This document shows, piece by piece, positions 1-10,123 of a stretch of 64,000 nt of DNA; position 1 is the first letter of the stretch; every line of letters starts with the position of its first letter. Under the pieces are notes generated by a model. It made no database searches and was not told where the DNA came from. It saw only the letters and a list, made by a program, of their open reading frames with translations. Made by a program: the position numbers and the translations under genes. Source of the stretch: Sambucus nigra (taxonomy: Eukaryota; Streptophyta; Magnoliopsida; Dipsacales; Adoxaceae); contig OX422216.1 of the NCBI GenBank assembly GCA_949130495.1, positions 103,609,967 through 103,673,966 of the forward strand, given 5' to 3'.

Positions 1-2071
1 GGGTTTATGTTCTTGAATATTTGGGGGAAAAGTGAAGAGACTTGATGATTTAATGATGTTTCGGATGAATTGATTCCTTAAAACACGTTAGTATGTGACC
101 TTGATATGTTTAGGATTGATTAGAGACCTTAAAACATTGTTAGGACGAATTTTAGAGGAGTTTTGAGGAGTAAAAATTGGTGAAAAACGAAAGTAGAAAT
201 TCTGGGCTTGAATCTGGTCACTCGTTAGAAGACCTACCCAGGTCGTTCGAACGAGCTCGTTCAAACGAGCTTCTAACGAGTTGACCATTGACTTCTAATG
301 AGGGTGAAGTTCGTTCGATAAACTCGTTCGAACGAGATCTCGTTAGAAAGCCCACTTCGTTCGAACGAGATCTCGTTAGAAGACTGAGTTCGTTCGAACG
401 AAGTCTCGTTCGAACAGCCTCGTTCGAACGAGACTTCGAACGAGTTGACAGTTTAGGCTTTTTAGCCTGTTTTGATCCCAAGTGCCCAGTAACCTTGCAT
501 ATAGGTAGAGATAGCCTTTCCTTGATGAGCAATTGACATATTTGGGATGTTTGGAAAATAATGAGGAGTCAAACCTAGAAGTGTAGTTTGAACCTAAGGA
601 AAAATGTGAAGTAGGACGTGAGTGTCTATTACGATGTGAGCTATTGACGGCCTAATTAATTATATTAGCCGGGAACATATAAATGGTGTAGTATTATATG
701 TAAGTACGAGAAGAGATATGTACCAATATATATTATGGTGATTACTAAGACGTGTGCATACTTAGTATATATGTATTGACTTTATGTGTATGACATACCT
801 ACCATACTTGCTATCACGGGAGGTTCGCGTTCGCTTAGGGCCCTCTAATCCATGTGTTGCCCGGATTTAGATTGGTTACCTCGATGAACATAGGACAGAG
901 AAGGACTTATTGGGATGTTAATAAGTCTGCTGATCGTGGGACCGCAGGTATGTGCGTGACCCATATGATGTGACTGTGTTCGCCTCCACTATTTGTGATT
1001 TGTGTTATCTGAACGATTCCTGAGAGATTCGGAATACGTGATTCCTTATGTACGTGATGTACCGGGATGGATAGCAGAGTATGTGTGCACCGCAGCTTAG
1101 TCTCGGGGTGCTTATATTGTATATTTATGTTGTGGAAAATATACACTTAATAAATTGGGAACTTTCATATGGTATCGTGTGTATAACTATGGAATAACAT
1201 AAAAGGGATCATCTATAATGAGTTGTATTACTTTTATGCGAGAACCTGAATTTACGTTAAGCCCCTATTTAATTGAGATCGTTATAATGTTAATGGGAAC
1301 CGAGTAATAAGGGTAGGACCTATGACAGTCTAGCTAGATATGATGTCACTTAGCTAGCTAGATATGATGGGTACTTACGTTAGGAGTGCACATTTAGTCG
1401 AGAGGTGAGGATTTCATGTGAGTGCACGTCCTAACATGTACTTTGAATTTAATGTTTTAAATGTTTTTAAAGCACTTGCAGGTTTTTAAAATATCTCCAC
1501 ATTCGGGCTCTGACCCGTTTGCTTTCAAATCTATTTTTTTTGTAAAACCATTTTAGGTGCCCAGCCACAAGGACACCATGCATAGGATACTCATTCAGGT
1601 GACGAGCTGTAGCTCTTTGTGGAAGCTACAGGGATTTGCTTTTAGACGCTTCTACCATTTGGATTCTATATTCAGTATTCTTCAGTTGTAGGGCATGTTG
1701 CCCATTTCTATTAGAGACATCTTTCCATTTCAGTTTTTCAGACTTTGGCATGTATTGATTCAGTATTCAGTTTAGTTATTTCAGTTTGTGGTATTGTAGT
1801 GAGGAGTTTTCCTCCAGACTTTATTTACATTATGTGATGGTTAATCTATTTACTTCGTTATGGTGAATGGTGTATTATTCTTGTTTTAAATCTTTCACTG
1901 CATGTTAATCAGACTTTAATTAAAATTTGGAAACTTACTTTTTAAATACTAGGTGGTTAGTAATAATAAAAATATTTTCGACAGTGATGCTATTAGCTGA
2001 GCCAACTTGGCATTTTGAATTAATTTAATAAAGGAGTAGCTACCCGGTATTTAATTAGTCGGGGTGTCACA
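1..2071 (+). repeat. 5' LTR of Tekay-A (first ~890 bp outside window)
   Basis: Position 1 aligns with 24044 in the 3' LTR of the same element, so about 891 bp of the LTR start are missing. It ends in GGGGTGTCACA at 2071, directly before the primer-binding site. Against the 3' LTR it has extra palindrome units near 245-290, a 10-bp segment near 671 and a rearranged patch near 1345-1370. Open frames inside it (for example 288-536) are read from repeats and are not genes. Confidence 0.95.
221..446. repeat. Palindrome cluster in Tekay-A 5' LTR
   Basis: A dense run of copies of the 14-bp perfect palindrome CTCGTTCGAACGAG and close variants, linked by CGTTAGAAG or its reverse complement. The cluster as a whole can fold back on itself. 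The same cluster occupies the same place in every LTR of this family in the window. Confidence 0.9.
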
Positions 2072-2073
2072 GG

Positions 2074-2085
2074 TGGTATCAGAGC
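2074..2085 (+). other. Primer-binding site, initiator tRNA-Met type
   Basis: TGGTATCAGAGC lies two bases after the LTR end and is complementary to the 3' end of plant initiator tRNA-Met. It marks where minus-strand DNA synthesis starts and fixes the LTR boundary and orientation. Confidence 0.92.
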
Positions 2086-2254
2086 ATCAGGTTCTAGTGT
2101 CCTTTAGGATCTGTACGGCTATTATGTTTCCGCTAAGTTTTCTTTGATATAGAGCCCTATATTTTAGGACTGTTGTACTCTTTTTGTGTATGCTTCGTTC
2201 TTCAGCTATTTTAAGTTTATAACTGCGAACTTATAAACTTCATTCTTATTTCAG

Positions 2255-3350
2255 ATGCCTCCACGACGTGCACGACGAGTTCCCAGGGATGCAATGCCCG
2301 AACCTCAGCCCGTTCCAGTTCAGGGCATGATGAACGCCGCTGAGGTTGCAGCCATTGTAGCCCAAGCGGTAAATGCCGCAATTGCCGTAGTTCAGCAGGC
2401 ACCACCTCAGGCGCCGGTTGTCGCGCCAGTACAGGCAAATGCATTCCCGTCTGCTTGGGAACGTGTACGTGACGCTTTTCAGAAAGCGCATCCGCCAGAG
2501 TTTGCAGGTAGCTCAGATGTGGTAGTCTCGAGCCAGTGGAGGAAGGATATGCAGAGGCACTTGAGGATGTATGAGTGCACGGACGTTCAGAAGCAGGTGC
2601 TAGCTACTTTCAAGCTAGTTGGATCTGCACTGCAGTGGTGGGAGTCTATTACCACCGTGGAGGAGAGGGATACTCTCACTATTCAGGACTTCTGGGTGCG
2701 GTTTGACCGCAAGTACTTTCCGTCAGCTGTTCACACGGAAATGAGGAGGAAACTGATGAATCTGAAGCAAGAGGGTAAGACCGTGGTCGAGTATGAGGCC
2801 GAGTTCACGAATCTGTTGAATATCGTTCCGGATGAGATACCAACAGAAAAGAAGAAGATTGAGAAATTCACCGACGGGTTAACATGGAGGATCCGTCAGC
2901 ATCTGTTAGGGAACCTTTCGTTGGCCACTTATTCTGATGTGGTTAACGCTGCTTTATTACACTACCAGGATCACCGCTTTCATATGACTGAGGGCAAGAG
3001 ATCGGGAGAGTCTAGCCATCAGGGCAGGACTGGAGGACATGGTACCGGTGGGGCACAATCTGTTCAGGGGCAGAGACAGGGTGAGCAGGGTTCCCAGCAG
3101 GGGGATCAGAAGAGGTTCAGATCAGGGAATTACAGGCACGGACAGGGAGGTTTCCGTCAGGGCCATCAGGGTCCAAACGGCCATCAGGGCCAACAGGGGC
3201 AGAATGGGCAGCAGTTTCAACAGGGCCAACAGGGCCAAGGAAGGAACGGTAACGGCCACCAGAGCCGGGGACCGCAGGGGCAGAGAGGAGGGAACTTCCA
3301 AGGGAAGTGTTTTGTTTGTGGCAAGACTGGCCATAAACAACAGGATTGTC
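2255..3350 (+). pseudogene. gag of Tekay-A, first segment
   Basis: The structural protein of the virus-like particle starts at ATG 2255, directly after TTTCAG. Residues 1-60 are rich in Ala, Pro and Gln. A retrotransposon gag core follows (about 65-245, with QWRKDM, LQWWES and RKYFP-type blocks), then about 100 residues rich in Gln, Gly and Asn. The segment ends in a CCHC zinc knuckle (CFVCGKTGHKQQDC) that binds RNA. The frame is open until a solo LTR cuts it at 3350. It resumes at 8772 after the TSD. Gag, protease and pol are in one frame in Tekay-B, so this is the N-terminal part of a gag-pol polyprotein. Confidence 0.93.
3346..3350 (+). repeat. TSD ttgtc of the solo LTR (left copy)
   Basis: ttgtc at 3346-3350 is repeated at 8772-8776, directly after the solo LTR. 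Five base pairs is the usual Ty3/Gypsy duplication. The uninterrupted gag in Tekay-B and Tekay-C has a single copy here. Confidence 0.92.
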
Positions 3351-3970
3351 TGTGACACCCCGACTAATTAAATACCGGGTAGCTACTCCTTTATAAAATT
3401 AATTCAAAATGCCAAGTTGGCTCAGTTAATAGCATCACTGTCGAAAACATTTTTATTATATCTAACCACCTAGTATTTAAAAAGCAAGTTGCCAAATTTT
3501 AACTTAAGTCTGATTAACATGCAACAAGTGTAATGAAGAAATAAATAACACCATTCACCATACTGAAGTAAAACGAATAACCATCACAATAGAGTAAATA
3601 AAGTCTGGAGGAAACCCCTCACTACAATCCCATAACTGAAATAAATGAACTGAAACAATAATAAAACATGCTAAAGTCTGAAAACTGAAGTATAAAAGAT
3701 GTCTCTAAATAGAAATGGGCTACATGCCCTACAACGGATAGATGGTGACTCTGGAATCCAAAAGATAGAAGCGTCTACATGCAAATCCCTGTAGCTTCCA
3801 CAAGCAGCTACAACTCGTCACCTGAATGAGTATCCTATGCTTGGTGTCCCTGTGGCTGGGCACCTAAAATGGTTTTACAAGAAAAAGATTTGAAAAGCAA
3901 ATGGGTCAGAGCCCGAAAGTGAAGTTATATTTTAAAAACCTGCAAGTGCTTTAAAAACATTTAAAACATT

Positions 3971-6402
3971 TTTTTTTTTTTTGGGGAAGATTGAGTATAT
4001 ATAAAAAAAAAACTAAGAATTTACAGAGGAAAAAACCTTAACAAAAGAAAAAGAACCCCAGGGCATACCCCAAAGGCAAACAAAAGAACAAGAAGAGCCA
4101 AAAACTAGCCTACTCCATAGTACAGAAGACTATCTTCAGGAATGTTCCAGTACATACAAGCCATCCAGTTTGCATAGTTCCTTCTGTCCTTCTTCCAAGT
4201 AAGCACTTTTGCTCGAACCATGTTTTCAATACCCTTCACAATGGAGTCAAGGGAATTGGAGACATGCTTGAAGCATCTAGCATTCCTTTCCATCCAAATA
4301 CAGTAAATAGTAGTAGTAAAGGATAAGGATCTTATCTTATCGCATAGAGTCTTCGTAGAGTGGTTAATAGTAGCCTTATCCAACTCACTATTTAAATCCA
4401 TGGAATCCCTATAGCATTGGTTTCTAAGCCACACCTCATGCCATATACTTTTACTAAGGCTGCACTGAGTGAACAGGTGGTCATAAGTCTCCCTCTCATT
4501 CCCACATAACTCACACAGGTCATCCACAGTAACCCCCCACTCATGTAGCTTAACTTTAGTGTTGATGGCCCTCCTAACCACCAACCAGGTAATGAAAGAG
4601 CATTTGGGGATGCATACCTTACTCCACACAAACTTGCTCCAGTTAACCATAGGCTTATGTGCCTTTAAAAGATCCCAAGCAGAAGCTATGGTGAACTTCC
4701 CATTACTAGAGGGCAGCCACACAACAATATCATTTGCATCCTGAATAGTAGGAAGAATAGCATTCTTAACTTCATTCAGCTCCCAAGTCACAGTTGAAGG
4801 CCATCTCCACTCCAAGTGGTGGATAAAATCAGAAACTTTTGCTTTTAGATTACTAGCAGAGTCATACACAATGTTTCCCCCATATAAGGGGTGCAGCGGG
4901 CCATTAGGGTGCCAATTATCAAACCACATAAAAGCAAGATTACCATTCCCAATGATGGTCTTAATTTTGCTTCTAAACTTCTCTCTGCTCTTGAGGATTT
5001 TCCTCCAGCTCCATGATGAATCATTTGGGATACTCAGAGCCCAGATGCTCCTTCCTTTGATCTTATAAATGTTGCACCATTTGATCCATAGGCTGTCCTT
5101 CTTACTGCAAAGATTCCACAAGTGCTTAGCCATAGCTGCTCTGTTCCATGTCTCTAGACACTTGATATTTAGCCCCCCCTCATCCAGAGATACACAAATA
5201 TCCTTCCAAGCAACTTTTGCCCCTTTGCTATTAGCCTCATCCCCTTTCCATAAGTAATTCCTCATAATCTGCTCAATTTTTTTAATGATGCACTTGGGAA
5301 GGATAAAAATGCTTGCCCAATACACTTGGATGCTGAAAATCACAGTCTTCACAAGGAGGAGCCTACCAGCAAAACTCAGGAATTTATTAGTCCAACATCT
5401 GGTTCTCATAGTTATCCTTTCCACCAAGTGAGAGCAATCCTCCTTCTTCAACCTAGTTGTGATGAGAGGAACCCCCAGATATTTGAAAGGAGGGGAGCTG
5501 TGCTGTATTCCCAGAATAGAGGAGATCTCCTGAATCCCATCCCCATTAACCCCTGCTGTGAAGAGGCTGCTTTTCTCCATGTTGACCATAAGCCCTGTTA
5601 AAGAGCTAAAATTAGATATGGCCTCCTTCACAATGCTGCAAGACACCCTGTCCCCACCAGCAAAAACTATGAGATCATCAGCAAAACTAAGGTGGGTAAG
5701 GGCCATCTCCTTGCACCTAGGGTGATAACTGAACAGGTCAGATTCAGCAGCTTTAGAAATAATCCCTGAGAAAGCCTCCATCACCAGCAGGAAAAGATAT
5801 GGAGAGAGAGGGTCTCCCTGCCTGAGCCCTCTTTTCCCATGAAAAAACCCTTTCAGCTCCCCATTCAGACTAATGGAGAACCTGGTAGTAGTCACACACT
5901 TGGAGATCCACCCAATGACTTTGGGGGGGAAGCCAACATGAGTCAATAGCTGCATCAGGAAGTCCCAGCTCACAGTATCATAGGCTTTAAGAATATCTAT
6001 CTTAATTGCACATCTAGGAGGGTTAGAGTCCCTATGATAATTTCTCATTAACTCTTGTAAAAGCAGGATGTTATCAGCAATGGATCTGCCTTCAACAAAG
6101 GCAGCCTGATTATTACTAATGAGGTCTGGCATCATCTTCTTAAGCCTGCGAGTGATAACTTTGGAGATGCACTTGTACAAGGTGTTGCAGCACGCTATGG
6201 GTCTGAAATCCCTCATACTTCTAGGGGCAGCAACCTTAGGAATCAAAGCCAGGCTGGTACAGTTCCACTGGTTGAAGAAACTCCCATTATCGAAGAAGAA
6301 TTTAATAGCCTCACACACCTCTTCCCCAACAAGCTGCCAATTCATTTTAAAGAAATAACTGTTAAAGCCATCCGGGCCAGGGGCCTTGTCAGACCCTATT
6401 CC
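3971..6402 (-). mobile_element. 5'-truncated LINE with intact RT frame
   Basis: A non-LTR retrotransposon on the minus strand, inserted in the solo LTR. Its poly(A) tail appears as poly(T) from 3971. The sequence aaacatt occurs just before (3964-3970) and just after (6403-6409), a likely 7-bp TSD. Only the 3' part of ORF2 and the 3' UTR are present. The endonuclease domain is missing, as expected when first-strand synthesis stops early. The unbroken RT frame suggests a recent insertion. Confidence 0.92.
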
Positions 6403-6444
6403 AAACATTAAATGCAAAGTACATGTTAGGACGTACACTCGCAT
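4105..6444 (-). CDS. LINE ORF2 reverse transcriptase, N-terminally truncated
   Basis: The frame is open for 779 codons. About the first 14 codons, including the ATG, come from antisense LTR sequence; LINE sequence starts near residue 15. RT motifs occur in order: APGPDGF (residues 21-27), AAFVEGR (114-120), IDILKAYDTVSW with a catalytic Asp (149-160), GLRQGDPLSPYLF (207-219), the FADD box (254-257) and YLGVPL (322-327). A C-terminal zinc finger of the zf-RVT type has CELC, H and C ligands at 644-661. A normal ORF2 would have an apurinic endonuclease upstream. The protein could not mobilise itself without it, and nothing shows that it is expressed. Confidence 0.9.
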   Translation of the reverse strand: MRVYVLTCTLHLMFGIGSDKAPGPDGFNSYFFKMNWQLVGEEVCEAIKFFFDNGSFFNQWNCTSLALIPKVAAPRSMRDFRPIACCNTLYKCISKVITRRLKKMMPDLISNNQAAFVEGRSIADNILLLQELMRNYHRDSNPPRCAIKIDILKAYDTVSWDFLMQLLTHVGFPPKVIGWISKCVTTTRFSISLNGELKGFFHGKRGLRQGDPLSPYLFLLVMEAFSGIISKAAESDLFSYHPRCKEMALTHLSFADDLIVFAGGDRVSCSIVKEAISNFSSLTGLMVNMEKSSLFTAGVNGDGIQEISSILGIQHSSPPFKYLGVPLITTRLKKEDCSHLVERITMRTRCWTNKFLSFAGRLLLVKTVIFSIQVYWASIFILPKCIIKKIEQIMRNYLWKGDEANSKGAKVAWKDICVSLDEGGLNIKCLETWNRAAMAKHLWNLCSKKDSLWIKWCNIYKIKGRSIWALSIPNDSSWSWRKILKSREKFRSKIKTIIGNGNLAFMWFDNWHPNGPLHPLYGGNIVYDSASNLKAKVSDFIHHLEWRWPSTVTWELNEVKNAILPTIQDANDIVVWLPSSNGKFTIASAWDLLKAHKPMVNWSKFVWSKVCIPKCSFITWLVVRRAINTKVKLHEWGVTVDDLCELCGNERETYDHLFTQCSLSKSIWHEVWLRNQCYRDSMDLNSELDKATINHSTKTLCDKIRSLSFTTTIYCIWMERNARCFKHVSNSLDSIVKGIENMVRAKVLTWKKDRRNYANWMACMYWNIPEDSLLYYGVG

Positions 6445-7420
6445 GATATCCTCACCTCTTGACTAACTGTGCACTCCTAACGTAAGTACCCATCTATATC
6501 GACCCATACTACTAGCTAACTGACAACATAACTAGCTAGACTGCCAAAGGTTCTACCCATATTACTCGGTTCCAATTAACATAACAACGCTCGTAATTAA
6601 ATAGAGGTTTAACGTAAACTCAGTTACTAAATATGCCATTGATATAACTATCAGTTAACTCGTTATATTTCTCAAAACAATACCGTAATATTTTTACAAC
6701 ATTAACATGAGGACTCCCATTAATTTAAGGTATATTATTCACATCATCAATATACGATACAAGCACCCCGCAATCTAAGCTATGGTGCACACATACTCTG
6801 CTATCCATCCCGGTACATCACGTACATAAGGATCACATATTCCGAATCTCTCAGGAATAGTTCAGATAACACAAATCACAAATAGTGGAGGCGAACACAG
6901 TCACCATCACATGGGTCACGCACATACCTACGCTCCCATGGTCAGCGGACTTATTAATATCACAATAAGTCTTTCTATGACCTATGTTCATCAAGGTACC
7001 AGTCTATATCCCCCCCGCAGGCACACAAGGAATAGAGGGTCCTAAGCGAACGCAACCTCCCGTGATAGCAAGTATGGTAGGTATGTCATACACACAATCC
7101 ATATACTAATACTAAGTAACCACACATCTTAGTAATACCGTATTTTAATCGTAGTATATATTCTCATACTAACTATAATTAACACAATTCATACTATTCC
7201 GGTTTATAATTTTACGCGCCATAACTATCTCACGTCGTAGTAGATACTCACGTCTCAACCCAAATCCGTCCATGCAATAACACTCTCGTATGTAAATTCC
7301 TCCTCAATAACCCAAAAGTCCCAAATCTATCCTTACATCATCAAAGAATGTTAACTCTACCCTCGAACCAGTTTCCGGGACTCCAAAAATCAAAACAGTC
7401 CAAAAAGGACAAAACTGTCA

Positions 7421-7670
7421 ACTCGTTAGAAGTCTCGTTCGAACGAGGCTTCGAACGAGTTTGGACTGTCAGGTCGTTAGAAGTCTCGTTCGAACGAGAC
7501 TGTTAGAAACGAGATCCCAGTTCGTTCGAATGAACTGACCCTTCTAACGATATCTCGTTCGAACGAGATATCGAACGAAAATCCCTACTCGTTAATAACG
7601 ACTGGTCAACTCGTTAGAAGCTCGTTCGAACGAGCTCGTTCGAACGACCTGGGGGCTGCTTATAACGAGT
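7421..7670. repeat. Palindrome cluster in the solo LTR
   Basis: Copies of CTCGTTCGAACGAG and partial units, including a back-to-back pair at 7620-7648, sit at the usual place about 1.1 kb inside the LTR. Some units have single-base decay, consistent with an older LTR. Confidence 0.88.
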
Positions 7671-8771
7671 GGCCAGTTTCGGCCCAGATTTTTCCCCAAT
7701 TCGTTTTTTCACCATTTTTACTCCTCAAACCTATTCTAAAATTCGTTCCAACAATATATTGAGTTCTCTAATCATCCTCAAACATGTTAAGGGGCTATAC
7801 TAACATCATTAAAGGGTCTAATATCTTCTAAACATCATTAAATCAAAATTTCTACAGTAATTCCCAATTTTCTTCAAGAACATAAACCCTAGGTTCTTCT
7901 CATCAAAATTTCCCAGATTTTAATCCGTTAAAACATCACATAGATATGAAATCTCTGAATTTAAATCTTCAAACAAGGGTTCTACATGCAAACCTATCCC
8001 AAAATTTAATAACAATCTTCCAATTTCATGGGTTTTCTTTTTAACTCTTATATAAGATTGATTCACAAGGTTTCTAACATGGAAAAAGCATTCACTGCAT
8101 AAGGAATGTAATTTAAATCACTTGCCTTGGTTTGATTCCGGATTTGGTGTTGGTTTGATGAAGTTTCTGCAGAGTTTCCTCTCTCTCTCTCTCCTTCTCC
8201 AAGCTTTCTTCTCCAAAAGGCTATGGTGGCTAGGGTTTGCTTTGGGGAAACTTATGAATACCTAATTTAATAAACCTCCGTAGCTTGTTGGGTTAATAAG
8301 GGTTGGTTGGGGTCAATTCCTTATCAGATTACAACTCTCAATTTTCGTCACTTTTAATTACCCAAAAATACCAAATTACTAAAATACCCTTTAAGTTACC
8401 GGTATGGCCTAAAAATACCCCGGGACCCAAACTATACCCCCGGCTAGTGTTTTCTGACTATCTCGACCCTTCCGGACGCGTTGACGCACTCAAAACGACC
8501 ATACGGATTATAGGTTTTAAATTCACTTTTATTAACAAAATATTATACCGTGACGCGGCGGTCCCACGCGTCTCAACAAAATTCTAAAATGCCGTATATA
8601 AATCTCACGACAAATTTTATAATACCAAATACATATATAATCATATATGCACATAATCAAATACCAATTCGCATCTCATTAGTATTTATAACCCGGATTA
8701 ATTTCCAATTAATACGCAATTTAATTAATTAATCCCAAAAATAAATATAGTCAAAAGTACGGGGTATTACA

Positions 8772-10123
8772 TTGTCCTGATAGGGGCAGGGCCCCACAGC
8801 AGCAGCAGCAGGGTGCTCGCCAGGAGCCGCAGAGGCCTATGTTTCCCGCCGCTCTCCCCGCACCGCCACAGATGGCAGCATTGCCACCCATTCCAGCAGT
8901 CCCAGTTCAGCAGGGGTAGCTACAGTATGGACGTGTCTATAACGTCCACCAGGCAGCAGTTCCGCAGGCACCGCCCGCGATTGAGGGTACGTTTCCTATC
9001 CATGGCACTATGGGTCGGGTATTGTTTGATACGGGGGCTACACATTGTTTTATAGCTACACATTTCGCGAAGGCTTTAGGGTTGTTAACTACGGCAGAGA
9101 GCACAGTGACGTGTGTCGACTCACCTTTGGGGAGTGGGGTCACTTATATTCTTTATATGCTGGGGAGTGGGGGTAGAGATTGGTAGTCTGGTATTACCTG
9201 CAGACATGTTGGTATTAGATATGCATGTTCACGATGTGATTATCGATATGGATTGGTTTGCTGATTATAGAGCCATGATTGATTGCTTCGGTGGGAGCAT
9301 CGTTTTTGCCATTCCGGGGCAAGAGATGTTTGTAGTGGCGATGCCTCGCCCAGAGGGAGGCTCGACCGCTCATTTGTATTACCTAGAGGAGGATACCTCT
9401 AAGGAGGTTGTGATTCCTTTAGATTCGATCCCAGTCGTCAGGGATTATTCAGATGTGTTTCAGGAGATACCAGGCCTACCCCCCAGTCGAGAGATAGATT
9501 TTGTTATAGACCTATTGCCAGATACGAGGCCTATAGCACGCGCACCGTACCGTATGGCTCCGGCAGAGATGCGAGAGCTACGAGATCAGATAGAGCAACT
9601 GTTAGGTCAGGGCTTTATTCGTAGGAGTACCTCACCTTGGGGCGCTCCAGTTTTGTTTGTGAAGAAGAGGGACGGTTCACTGAGATTGTGTGTGGACTAC
9701 CGGGAGTTGAACAAGGTCACGATACGGAATAAGTATCCGTTGCCTCGAATCGATGACCTATTTGACCAGTTGAAAGGAGCTTCTTTCTTCTCGAAGATTG
9801 ATTTGAGATCGGGATACCATCAGTTGCATATCAGGGAGGAGGATGTCTCGAAGACTGCGTTCTTGTCGAGATATGGTTCTTACGAGTTTCGAGTTATGCC
9901 TTTTGGTTTGACCAATGCTCTAGCAGTGTTTATGTACTTGATGAACAGAGTGTTCAGGGATTTCCTAGATCAGTTTGTCATTGTCTTCATCGATGATATT
10001 CTGGTTTACTCCCAGACAGAGGAGGAGCACACCGAGCATTTGAGGCAAGTTTTGAAGACACTCCGTCAGAACGAGTTGTATGCAAAATATGAGAAGTGCG
10101 GGTTTTGGTTGAAGGAGGTCCAG
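8772..10123 (+). pseudogene. gag end, protease and RT of Tekay-A (middle segment)
   Basis: Resumes the polyprotein after the solo LTR. The aspartic protease signature DTGA is at 9028-9039. RT follows, with blocks such as [11 protein letters not shown] and the catalytic FIDD at 9986-9997. There is an in-frame stop at 8917-8919 (CAG to TAG; Gln in Tekay-B and C). One extra G in the run near 9135-9138 shifts the frame within the protease, so the long RT frame (9113-10144) is one frame away from gag. Tekay-B cuts RT at 10123, after the thumb-side motif [15 protein letters not shown]. The segment cannot make an active product. Confidence 0.92.

Larger units (their letters stand above)
3351..8771 (-). 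mobile_element. Solo LTR of the Tekay family, minus strand
   Basis: It starts TGTGACACCCCG and ends GGGGTATTACA, the reverse complement of a whole family LTR. No internal region or second LTR is attached, yet a perfect TSD flanks it. It therefore arose by LTR-LTR recombination after a full element inserted into Tekay-A gag. Without the LINE it holds, it is about 2.98 kb, the family norm. It is more diverged from Tekay-B and C LTRs than those are from each other. Confidence 0.92.

Noticed and set aside
221..446. CRISPR-like array (short repeats with spacers)
   Set aside because: Units are palindromes with irregular, non-unique spacing inside plant LTRs, without cas genes; the same cluster recurs in every family LTR.
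287..536. Open frame with SFERDLVR repeats as a repeat protein
   Set aside because: Both strands of the palindrome cluster read open with similar words; it is LTR sequence, and the frame is not kept between LTR copies.
2074..2085. tRNA-like sequence
   Set aside because: Only the 12 bases complementary to the tRNA 3' end are present; there is no cloverleaf, and the place fits a primer-binding site.
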